From Oscillospiraceae bacterium (GTDB taxonomy: Bacteria; Bacillota; Clostridia; Oscillospirales; Acutalibacteraceae), in assembly GCA_015066385.1 (NCBI GenBank), contig SVOJ01000008.1, positions 36,409-100,408 of the forward strand: a DNA stretch of 64,000 nucleotides. Direction: 5' to 3'. The stretch's first letter is position 1, and every line of letters begins with the position of its first letter. The position numbers were made by a program, and so were the translations under genes. Below are positions 34,934 to 42,790 of the stretch, piece by piece. Below the pieces are notes generated by a model that saw only the letters and a program-made list of their open reading frames with translations, was not told the DNA's origin and did no database searches.

Positions 34934-36805
34934 GTGTACAGAGTCCTGTACCGCAAATGGCGACCGCAAACATTTTCCGATGTGGTCGGTCAGCCGCAAG
35001 TAACAAAGGCTTTGGCCTGCCAGATCAAAGAAAACCGCCTGTCCCATGCCTACCTGTTCACAGGTTCGCGCGGAACGGGCAAAACCAGTTGTGCAAAGAT
35101 TTTTGCAAAAGCCGTCAACTGCCTGCACCCCGTGGGCGGCGATCCCTGCAATGAATGCGAAATCTGCAGAGGCATTGATGACGGCACGGTGCTCGATATT
35201 GTTGAAATCGATGCCGCCAGTAACCGCGGTGTGGATGACATCCGCCAGTTGCGTGAAGAAGTCAAGTTCACACCTTCGCAGGCAAAATTCCGTGTGTACA
35301 TTGTGGACGAGGTACACATGCTCACCATCGAAGCATTCAACGCACTGCTCAAAACATTGGAAGAACCGCCCGAACACGTCAAGTTCATTCTTGCCACCAC
35401 CGAAGTGCAGAAGCTGCCGAGTACCATTCTTTCGCGTTGCCAGCGGTATGACTTCCGCCGTATTGAGCCCGAAATCATTGCAAAAAGACTGCAACGCATT
35501 TCCGAAGAAGAGGGCGCAAGCCTTGACAGCGATGCCGCGGTGCTCATTGCCCGCCTTGCAGACGGCGGCATGCGTGATGCTTTGAGTCTGCTTGACCGTT
35601 GTTTAAGCACGGACGAACCGCCCATTACCGTGCAGACCGTCACTGCCGCCGCAGGATTGATGGGACGTGATTATCTGTTCAACCTTTGCAGAACGGTTGC
35701 AAACCGCGACACCGCCGCCGCACTGACCATACTCGATGATCTGCACAAGGCATCGTGCGACACCGAGCGTCTTTGCACGGAGCTGATCAATCAATTTCGC
35801 AATCTTCTGATCGTGCATACCGTACAGTATCCCGAAAAACTCATCGTTGCCACCAACGAAGAAATTGAAGAAAACCGCAAACTGGCTGCCATGTTCACAA
35901 CGGAAGCAATTCTGCGTGCATTGAGCGTGCTTTCGGATGCGGTGGATGCCATTAAAAAGACACAAAACCGCCGTGTGGAAGCGGAAATGGCACTCATCCG
36001 ACTTTGCCGTCCCGAAACGGATACCTCGGTTGCAGCCCTTGCCCAACGTGTGGCTGACCTTGAACAACAATTAAAAAATATAAAGGCCAACGGGATTCCC
36101 GTTGCAGTAAACGCACCCGCAGAAAAAACTGCTCCCGCCGTGCAAACGGTGGCAGAACCTGTGAATGCACCTGCGAAAGATGTGCCTTTTGCACCGGACA
36201 ATGCACCGATTGCAGACGAAGCATTGCCGTTTGATGAAGCCCCTGCTTTTGAAGACGGAGCACTTCCGTTTGATGACGATGATGCACCGCCGTTTGATTC
36301 CGATCTTTTGTGGGATGAAACACCCCCCGCACCGACGGAAGAATTTGAGGCAGATTCCGCCCCGGACGAAGTACCGTTTGACGGTGCACTTCCCTTTGAT
36401 GACGATGAATTCACCCCGCCCGAGGAGAGCACTTCGCTGTTCGGCGGCCCGGCACAGGTCGCAGAAAGAGAATCGTCCCCCTTTGCAGGTCTTCCGTTTG
36501 ATGAGGACGATTTTATACCGCCCGCACCTGCTGTAACAACATCCGCACAGTCGGATGAATCTTCCAACGGTGCGTTGGACAACCGCACATGGACAAGATG
36601 TTGCATTGAAGCGGAGGCACTCTGCAAACCGCTTATCGGCCATCTTGCCGATTCCACAGCGGAAACGCGCGGTTCGATGCTGATTATTCACACCAAAAAC
36701 AAGTTATTGGCGGTTTTGCTGCGCAATGAAGGCTTCAGCAATGCGCTCTCAAGTGCCGCTGAAAAAGTGCTCGGCAGAAAACTGACCCCGAAAGTTGAAA
36801 TTTAA
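34934..36805 (+). CDS. dnaX: DNA polymerase III subunit gamma/tau
   Basis: 623 residues. Clamp-loader AAA+ module: VYRVLYRKWRPQTFSDVVGQ, Walker A GSRGTGKTSCAK, a zinc site CLHPVGGDPCNECEIC, Walker B region VYIVDEVHMLTIEAFNALLKTLEEPPE, sensor 1 LATTEVQKLPSTILSRCQRYDFRRI and sensor 2 GGMRDALSLLD. After about residue 375 comes an acidic linker with four LPFD boxes (ALPFDEAP, ALPFDDDD, ALPFDDDE, GLPFDEDD) and then a compact C-terminal tau domain. The GTG start at 34934 follows GGGGG; upstream in-frame codons lie inside the SRP RNA gene and are rejected. Confidence 0.96.
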   Translation: MYRVLYRKWRPQTFSDVVGQPQVTKALACQIKENRLSHAYLFTGSRGTGKTSCAKIFAKAVNCLHPVGGDPCNECEICRGIDDGTVLDIVEIDAASNRGVDDIRQLREEVKFTPSQAKFRVYIVDEVHMLTIEAFNALLKTLEEPPEHVKFILATTEVQKLPSTILSRCQRYDFRRIEPEIIAKRLQRISEEEGASLDSDAAVLIARLADGGMRDALSLLDRCLSTDEPPITVQTVTAAAGLMGRDYLFNLCRTVANRDTAAALTILDDLHKASCDTERLCTELINQFRNLLIVHTVQYPEKLIVATNEEIEENRKLAAMFTTEAILRALSVLSDAVDAIKKTQNRRVEAEMALIRLCRPETDTSVAALAQRVADLEQQLKNIKANGIPVAVNAPAEKTAPAVQTVAEPVNAPAKDVPFAPDNAPIADEALPFDEAPAFEDGALPFDDDDAPPFDSDLLWDETPPAPTEEFEADSAPDEVPFDGALPFDDDEFTPPEESTSLFGGPAQVAERESSPFAGLPFDEDDFIPPAPAVTTSAQSDESSNGALDNRTWTRCCIEAEALCKPLIGHLADSTAETRGSMLIIHTKNKLLAVLLRNEGFSNALSSAAEKVLGRKLTPKVEI

Positions 36806-36832
36806 CAAACAAGGAATATAAGGAGAAAAACT

Positions 36833-37174
36833 ATGAAAGCAAGAATTCCCAATCAACCCAACAGAAATGAAATGATGATGCGTATTCAGAAAATGCAGGA
36901 AGATATGCAGAGAGTGCAGGAAGAAGTGGAAAACAGCGAATTTACGGCTTCCGCAGGCGGCGGTGCTGTTGAAGTCACCGTAACCGGCAAGCACGAAATC
37001 ACCTCCATCAAAATGAAACCCGAAGTGGTGGATCCCGAAGATATTGATATGCTCGAAGACCTGCTCATGGCATCTCTCAACGAAGCCATCCGTAAGGCAA
37101 ACGACACCATGGAACAGACCATGAACGGTGTCACGGGCGGACTGAATATCCCCGGCATGGGCGGTCTTCTGTAA
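36833..37174 (+). CDS. Nucleoid-associated protein, YbaB/EbfC family
   Basis: 113 residues. The Met-rich N-terminal helix (MMMRIQKMQEDMQRVQEEVENSEF) and the central GGGAVEVTVTGKHEITSIKMKPEVVDPEDIDMLEDLLMASLNEAIRKA are characteristic. A small dimeric DNA-binding protein usually encoded between dnaX and recR, as here. AAGGAG precedes the ATG. A Gly/Met-rich tail (LNIPGMGGLL) closes it. recR follows three bases after the stop. Confidence 0.95.
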   Translation: MKARIPNQPNRNEMMMRIQKMQEDMQRVQEEVENSEFTASAGGGAVEVTVTGKHEITSIKMKPEVVDPEDIDMLEDLLMASLNEAIRKANDTMEQTMNGVTGGLNIPGMGGLL

Positions 37175-37177
37175 GAC

Positions 37178-37777
37178 ATGGAATTCACGGCTGCCCCGCT
37201 CGAAAAACTCATCGAGCAGTTTGAAAAAATGCCCGGCATCGGCAGAAAAACCGCACAGCGTATGGCTTTTTATGTTTTGGGTCTTCCGCAGGAGGAAGGT
37301 CTTGCCATGGCACAGGCGATCACCGATGCTTGTGTAAAAATAAAAAAATGCACCTTGTGTTGCAACCTGACGGAAGCAACTTATTGTCCCATTTGCAGTC
37401 ACCCCAAACGTGACCGCAGTCTTGTGTGTGTGGTCGAAAATGCGGAAGATCTGATGGCGATTGAAAAAACCGACGAATTCAAGGGGACTTACCACGTTCT
37501 GCACGGGGTTATCTCACCGCTTGAGGGGGTCGGTCCTGAAGATCTGACCGTCAAGGAGCTGCTTGCCCGCATTGAACCCGACAACGTACGCGAAGTCATC
37601 ATGGCAACCAACTCCGACATTGAAGGCGAAGCGACCGCCATGTATCTTTCAAGATTGCTCAAACCCATGGGAGTGAAAGTCTCCCGCCTTGCTTACGGAC
37701 TTCCCGTCGGCAGTGATCTGCAGTATGCAGATTCCGTTACCCTTACCCGTGCCATCGAAGGCAGAAAAGATTTATGA
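37178..37777 (+). CDS. recR: Recombination mediator RecR
   Basis: 199 residues, standard size. The N-terminal helix-hairpin-helix is in QFEKMPGIGRKTAQRMAFYVL, the zinc finger is CTLCCNLTEATYCPICSHPKRD, and the Toprim domain runs VCVVENAEDLMAIEKT ... VIMATNSDIEGEATAMYLSRLL. It works with RecF/RecO to load RecA at gaps. Translationally coupled to ybaB through a 3-base gap, with no independent promoter seen. The last gene of the ffs-dnaX block. Confidence 0.97.
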   Translation: MEFTAAPLEKLIEQFEKMPGIGRKTAQRMAFYVLGLPQEEGLAMAQAITDACVKIKKCTLCCNLTEATYCPICSHPKRDRSLVCVVENAEDLMAIEKTDEFKGTYHVLHGVISPLEGVGPEDLTVKELLARIEPDNVREVIMATNSDIEGEATAMYLSRLLKPMGVKVSRLAYGLPVGSDLQYADSVTLTRAIEGRKDL

Positions 37778-37793
37778 GAAAGGGCTGTTAATT

Positions 37794-39386
37794 ATGAAGT
37801 ACGCTATTACTTATGACATCGGCACCACGGGTGTCAAGACCTGCGTTTTTGAAATGTCCGATACCATCCGTCTGCTCGGCAGTGCCTCCAAAGGCTACAA
37901 ACTGTATGTCTTCCCCGACGGCGGTGCTGAACAGGATCCCGATGAATGGTGGGCAGCACTGTGTGAAACCACCCCCATTGCACTTGAAAAAGCAGGTATC
38001 GCTGCAGATAAGATCGACGGTATCTCTTTCTGTTCACAGATGCAGGGGCTTGTGCTTGTTGACAAAGACGGCAATGCCATCCGCAGAGCATTCAGTTATA
38101 TGGATCAGAGAGCCCGCGAAGAACTCAAAAAGGGAATGGCACACGGTTTTCAGATTGCGGGTGCAAACGTGCCGAAATTGCTTAAATCTCTTGTTATTAC
38201 CGGTGCGGTTGCCGCTTCCGTCAAGGATCCCGTATGGAAATACAAATGGGTACAGGCACATGAGCCCGAAAACTTCAAAAAAGTACATAAATGGCTGGAT
38301 GTCAAAGAATATCTCATCGGCAGAATGACGGGCAGATTCATCATGACTCCCGACTCCGCATTCGGTGCGGAATTGTTTGATATCCGTGCAGGCCATCAGT
38401 GCTGGAGTGCAAGCCTTTGTAAGATGCTCGGTGTCAACATCGACCATCTTCCCGAAGTGATCCCCTCTACCGAACAGGTCGGCGGTCTTCGCGAACAACA
38501 GGCAAAGGAACTGGGGCTTAAAGCCGGCACAATCGTATTCGGCGGCGGCGGCGATGCTTCGCTCATCGGCGTGGGGGCAGGTTGCGTCAACCCCGGTGAC
38601 ACCCATATCTATAACGGCACATCCGGTTGGGTCTCGACCGTTGTTGAAAAGAGCGTTGTCGATGCCAATACCATGATTGCCGCTGTTACGGGTGCTGATG
38701 AAGGCAAGTTCAATTACTTTGCCGAACTTGAAACCGCAGGCAAGTGCCTTGAATGGGTCAAAGACCATCTGGCACTTGATGAAATCGGCATTTATCTTGA
38801 AACCAAGAATGTGACCGATTCCTATGAAGGAAAATACACTTCGCTTTATGACTACATGACCGAAGTCTGCAGTCGTGTTCCCGCAGGTTGCGGCGGTGTC
38901 ATTTTTACCCCGTGGCTGCACGGCAACCGCTGTCCGTTTGAAGATCCCAATGCAAGAGGGATGTTCTTCAATCTCTCGCTTGAAACGGGCAAGAGCGAAA
39001 TGATCCGTTCCGTTTTGGAAGGTGTCTGCTTCCACATGCGTTGGTTCATTGAAGCATCCGATAAGAAGGTCAAAACAAACGATACCGTTCGATTTGTCGG
39101 CGGTGGTGCGTTATCGGCACTCACCTGCCAGATTCTTGCCGATATCACGGGGAAGACCGTTGAAACCGTTGACAGTCCGCAGAATGTCGGTGCTGTCGGT
39201 GCGGCTGTTACGGTTGCGGTCGGATTGGGACTTATCCCCGGCTTTGCGGATGCAAAGAAGATGATCCCTGCCGTACATACCTACAAGCCCAACCCCGCAA
39301 ACAAAGAAGTTTACGACAAGAATTATGCCGTTTACAAAAATCTTTATAAAGCAAACAAAGCAAACTTTGCCGCTTTGAACGGCTGA
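37794..39386 (+). CDS. FGGY-family carbohydrate kinase (xylulokinase-like)
   Basis: 530 residues. The first ATP-binding loop is YDIGTTGVKTCVFE; CSQMQGLVLVDKDG and SYMDQRAREEL follow the xylulokinase/glycerol kinase order. The second domain has GGGGDASLIGVGAG, VFTPWLHGNRCPFEDPNARGMFF and RFVGGGALSALTCQILADITGKTVETVD with the catalytic and adenine-site residues. It phosphorylates a sugar alcohol or ketose; xylulose, fuculose or ribulose are all possible. The ATG at 37794 has AGAAAGGG upstream; an opening at 37689 overlaps recR. It follows recR by 16 bases and may read from the same transcript. Confidence 0.9.
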   Translation: MKYAITYDIGTTGVKTCVFEMSDTIRLLGSASKGYKLYVFPDGGAEQDPDEWWAALCETTPIALEKAGIAADKIDGISFCSQMQGLVLVDKDGNAIRRAFSYMDQRAREELKKGMAHGFQIAGANVPKLLKSLVITGAVAASVKDPVWKYKWVQAHEPENFKKVHKWLDVKEYLIGRMTGRFIMTPDSAFGAELFDIRAGHQCWSASLCKMLGVNIDHLPEVIPSTEQVGGLREQQAKELGLKAGTIVFGGGGDASLIGVGAGCVNPGDTHIYNGTSGWVSTVVEKSVVDANTMIAAVTGADEGKFNYFAELETAGKCLEWVKDHLALDEIGIYLETKNVTDSYEGKYTSLYDYMTEVCSRVPAGCGGVIFTPWLHGNRCPFEDPNARGMFFNLSLETGKSEMIRSVLEGVCFHMRWFIEASDKKVKTNDTVRFVGGGALSALTCQILADITGKTVETVDSPQNVGAVGAAVTVAVGLGLIPGFADAKKMIPAVHTYKPNPANKEVYDKNYAVYKNLYKANKANFAALNG

Positions 39387-39404
39387 TGAAAGGACCCGAA
39401 ACAA

Positions 39405-40310
39405 ATGCTTGAACAAAAATCTATGATGGATACCCTGTATGCAGGCATTCTTCCCGCTTGTGCCGCCTGCGGTTTTACACCGGTATTCAAAGACGATATG
39501 GACAGAAAACAGCCTGCCGTTTACAGTCGTGATGCGGCAAGTGTCATGGATTTCAATTCCGAAAAAGGCAAGCTGCGCGTTGTTTTCAGCAACAACCGTA
39601 TTCATTTGCTTTCCTGTGCTCCCGACGTGGTTGCCGATGATGATTCCATGTACAATCTTGACGGCACATATCTGATGCTCCTTGATGAATATGACAGCAA
39701 GGATGTCCGTTCCGTCATCAACGAAATGAGCGAACAGATCAGCGACACTTACGCAAAAAAGACAAAGATCATCTCCAAAAAGAATGCACCTGCAACCGTT
39801 TCCAAAGCGGCTGTGCGCAGCGGCAGTTCGTTTGACCCCTACACGCTCGCATCCAAACTTGCCGTTGCTTACCCCGAGCTTAAAAACGCCCTGCATGAAA
39901 ATGTGGAAACTTATGGTGATTTCCTGTGTGAAGATTTCTTCCTCAATCATGCAAATCCCGTTCTCAAAAACACCATTACCGAAAACAACCCGATGAAGGT
40001 GAAGAAGTTGTTCGGTATTCTCGGTGAAATGTATGAAGACGGCACCAATGCCTGTCAGAGCCTGATTGCCGTCACCATTTTAGGCGAAATCTGCCGTGAA
40101 GACAGAGCACTTATTACGCAGATCATTCCGTATCTCACCGATACCATGCTCGAACCTGTTACAACAGTACTCAAGCATATTTCCGCCTCCAAGAGTGCCC
40201 GCACAAGACTCGACAATCCGCCCACCTATAAGCCCAAAAAGAAAAAACAGGGCCTTATGGAAAAACTTATGGGCAGCGCAATGAACCAAAGCAATCTCCA
40301 GCAGCAATAA
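39405..40310 (+). CDS. Hypothetical protein
   Basis: 301 residues, not recognised. The first 130 residues look like a mixed alpha/beta domain with several short strands (KLRVVFSNNRIHLLSC, LDGTYLMLLDEYD). After a Lys/Ala/Ser-rich linker (about 115-140), residues 150-260 look helical (YPELKNALHENVETYGDFLCEDFFLNHANPVLKNTI). The C-terminal 40 residues are basic and Gln-rich. No signal peptide or membrane segment. AAAGGACCCG precedes the ATG 19 bases after the FGGY kinase stop, so it is in the same unit, which ends at the following terminator. Confidence 0.75.
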   Translation: MLEQKSMMDTLYAGILPACAACGFTPVFKDDMDRKQPAVYSRDAASVMDFNSEKGKLRVVFSNNRIHLLSCAPDVVADDDSMYNLDGTYLMLLDEYDSKDVRSVINEMSEQISDTYAKKTKIISKKNAPATVSKAAVRSGSSFDPYTLASKLAVAYPELKNALHENVETYGDFLCEDFFLNHANPVLKNTITENNPMKVKKLFGILGEMYEDGTNACQSLIAVTILGEICREDRALITQIIPYLTDTMLEPVTTVLKHISASKSARTRLDNPPTYKPKKKKQGLMEKLMGSAMNQSNLQQQ

Positions 40311-40321
40311 AATGAAAAAAG

Positions 40322-40360
40322 GGAAGCAGTCTGACAGTGAATGCAGATTGCTTCCTGTTT
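40322..40360 (+). terminator. Terminator after the hypothetical gene
   Basis: GGAAGCAGTCTG (40322-40333) pairs with CAGATTGCTTCC (40344-40355), followed by TGTTTTTTT. Confidence 0.88.
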
Positions 40361-40377
40361 TTTTATTTAATTATAGG

Positions 40378-40406
40378 TTGCTTTTTGCTTAAAAAAATTA
40401 TATAAT
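40378..40406 (+). promoter_or_regulatory. Promoter of the membrane protein-Fkp-like operon
   Basis: TTGCTT (40378-40383), 17-base spacer, TATAAT (40401-40406), 39 bases before the ATG at 40445. Confidence 0.7.
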
Positions 40407-40444
40407 TTATTATTATACTTTATCATGTATAAAGGAGTCGGCCA

Positions 40445-41677
40445 ATGAGTGTTCAAAAAAAATTCTCTGTTTTGCAACAACGTGAAACGCAAAAGATCCC
40501 TGCGGTACTTTGCTATGTGTTTCCGTTGCTGGTTTTTGGCGGAGATTTAATATATTGTATCGCAAGCGGTTCGTTTTATCCCGTTTCGGGGTATTATCTG
40601 ATCCATTATCTTTATACTTATGATCACGGTTTTGTTGCACGCGGTCTGGTCGGGGAGGTCATCAGCTGGTTTGTGCCGATGCTGACGAATGAGCTGACAA
40701 AAACCATTATGATTGTCAGCGCGGTTTTGCTGATGCTTGCAGTTTCTTTGTGGGTCGGGAAAACTTTGTGCAGTGCAAGGGAAGACAAACTGCGGTTTCA
40801 GACCGTGTTGTTTCTTATTGTTGTTTTCTTCATGCTTGCCGCGCCGATTGACTTTTATTATACGGATTTCAAACTGGATAAGTATTTGTGGATGCTCACC
40901 TTTCTTGCCGTCTTTCTGACGGATTATAAAGTCGGTATCTGGTTTGTTCCCCTGATTTGTGTTGTTGCAACGCTCATCAATCCCGTGTTCCTGTTTTGCA
41001 GTATGGTATTTGTTGCAATTATACTGTTGCAGAAGTTTTATGAAAATTCTTATTCGACAAAGAACGGAATTATTTGCGGAATTGCCTATATTGCCATGAT
41101 TGCATTGGGTATATATGCACCGATTTCGGAAAAGAAACTCGGCTTTACCGATGCCCGCGAACTGCTTGATTTTTATTTTGCAAGGCATGCAACCCCTCTT
41201 GTTGAGGCAGATTACAATTTGTTTGCAAATGAATGGTTGATGGATTACTTTGATCCGATGGAAGACTATTTCAGTCTTGCTTATGAGATCTATTTTAAGG
41301 ATTGGGGCAACGGAAAACGAGTTATTGCCTGTTTTCTGTTTATGGTGATTCCCGCAGGAATTCTGCTTTTGCTGTTCTGGTGCAAAGTTATAAAGAACGA
41401 AAAAAACAAAATGCAGCAATTTATTTATTTTCTGTGTGCGATAACACCTGTTGTTACATTTCTCGCCATTATTCTGTCATGGGAACTTTTTAAATATTTC
41501 GGCAACAATCTTTTGGTACAGATCGGATTGATTGTTTATTTTGTATCCAAAGGAACCCCTGCCGTTGTGCAAACCGTCAGAGAGGTTACGGATTATTGTA
41601 AAAAACATTTGCTTCTTTCGGGCGGCACGTTGTTTTATATTCTGACACTGATGGCTGTGTTCGGCAGCCGACATTGA
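40445..41677 (+). CDS. Multi-spanning membrane protein A
   Basis: 410 residues with about nine or ten hydrophobic spans (among them 18-40, 78-100, 117-137, 146-163, 168-192, 205-225, 297-318, 327-350 and 385-405). The first external loop holds YLYTYDHGFVARGLVGEVISWF, a pattern (Y-x-F-x-x-R-x-x-x-G) also seen in membrane protein C (47201-48469), so the two may be distant relatives. The shape resembles polytopic glycosyltransferases or polymerases of glycan loci, but no catalytic motif is certain. AAAGGAG precedes the ATG. Membrane protein B and the Fkp-like gene follow in the same operon. Confidence 0.85.
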   Translation: MSVQKKFSVLQQRETQKIPAVLCYVFPLLVFGGDLIYCIASGSFYPVSGYYLIHYLYTYDHGFVARGLVGEVISWFVPMLTNELTKTIMIVSAVLLMLAVSLWVGKTLCSAREDKLRFQTVLFLIVVFFMLAAPIDFYYTDFKLDKYLWMLTFLAVFLTDYKVGIWFVPLICVVATLINPVFLFCSMVFVAIILLQKFYENSYSTKNGIICGIAYIAMIALGIYAPISEKKLGFTDARELLDFYFARHATPLVEADYNLFANEWLMDYFDPMEDYFSLAYEIYFKDWGNGKRVIACFLFMVIPAGILLLLFWCKVIKNEKNKMQQFIYFLCAITPVVTFLAIILSWELFKYFGNNLLVQIGLIVYFVSKGTPAVVQTVREVTDYCKKHLLLSGGTLFYILTLMAVFGSRH

Positions 41678-41692
41678 GAGGAGGACAGAAAA

Positions 41693-42739
41693 ATGGAAAA
41701 AAATAAAAAAAAGCAGAAATCTGTCCTTCCGATTGCAATCTTTTTTGTAAATTTACTGAAGATGCTCATTCTTGCAAGCACTGTGCAGTTGGGTATTGAT
41801 TTTTATAAAATCGACATAAATATAACATATAAATCTGTGATATTCTGGTGCTGTGCCCTTGTGTTGAGTACTTTGTCTGCCGTTTTTTACACAACGGCAA
41901 GCAAAAAACATACAGAGTCTGCAAACATTCTTTTTGCGTTGCTTATGCTGGATCCTTCCGTAATTTTAGTTATCCGCATGACACAGTGCCTGTTGCTTTA
42001 TGTTCTTGCGTATCTTGTGCTGATCAATGAGTCGCGTGAAAAACCGCTTGTAAATCGGGAATTTTTGCTGGTTCTGTTTTCTTTCGCCGCCTCGTTTGTG
42101 TTTGCGCATTCTGTTTTCAGTTTTGTTCCGTTTGCCGTTGCCGCTTATCTGATTGCACGGCGGACAGAAACGAACGGACGCACAAGAACCGTTCTTACAG
42201 TTTTTGCAACGCTTGTTTTTGTGATTCTCGGTATTGTATTGAACAAACAATTGCAGTTATCCGAAATCAATATGTACCTTAATGCACTTCCCGTTTCGGA
42301 CAATAACAGCCGTCTTCTGATGGGATTGTCCGTCCCGTATGCGGTATTTGCAATTGTCTTTGTGTATCTTTGCGCGACCGTAAAGACGCCAAAAACAGTC
42401 AAACGCAACAAAAATGCACAACAAGCAGAAAGCAATACTTCTTCAATAATTCCGGTTATTACGGCGGCGGTATATCTGCTCAGCTTTGTCGGCGGTTTCT
42501 GCGGGTATGCCGAAGCACTGTGCATGATAAATGCATCAATCCCGTTGCTTCTTCTGCTTTCTTTGCGGCATGATGATACGAAAACGGAAAAAACAATGCA
42601 CATCATGACCGCATTTATCCATAATCATTTCTTTGCATTTATCATTGCCGCCGTTTGTATTTGCTATGTCGCAATACGCGTGATTTTGCGGTTCGGTATT
42701 GCTGATAATACAATCGCTTTTTTGATTACAGCCAACTGA
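41693..42739 (+). CDS. Multi-spanning membrane protein B
   Basis: 348 residues. A short Lys-rich N-terminus (EKNKKKQKSVLP) is followed by about nine hydrophobic spans up to residue 348, with few charged loops; one loop near 230-245 is basic and Gln-rich. There is no family motif I recognise. It starts 15 bases after membrane protein A, with AGGAGGACAG before the ATG, and ends 51 bases before the Fkp-like gene. A role in sugar-lipid assembly or export is inferred from the neighbours only. Confidence 0.82.
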   Translation: MEKNKKKQKSVLPIAIFFVNLLKMLILASTVQLGIDFYKIDINITYKSVIFWCCALVLSTLSAVFYTTASKKHTESANILFALLMLDPSVILVIRMTQCLLLYVLAYLVLINESREKPLVNREFLLVLFSFAASFVFAHSVFSFVPFAVAAYLIARRTETNGRTRTVLTVFATLVFVILGIVLNKQLQLSEINMYLNALPVSDNNSRLLMGLSVPYAVFAIVFVYLCATVKTPKTVKRNKNAQQAESNTSSIIPVITAAVYLLSFVGGFCGYAEALCMINASIPLLLLLSLRHDDTKTEKTMHIMTAFIHNHFFAFIIAAVCICYVAIRVILRFGIADNTIAFLITAN

Positions 42740-42790
42740 CACGAAAAACTTTCATTGTTTTTTTGCCGGGAGAACGGCAGAGGTATTAAG

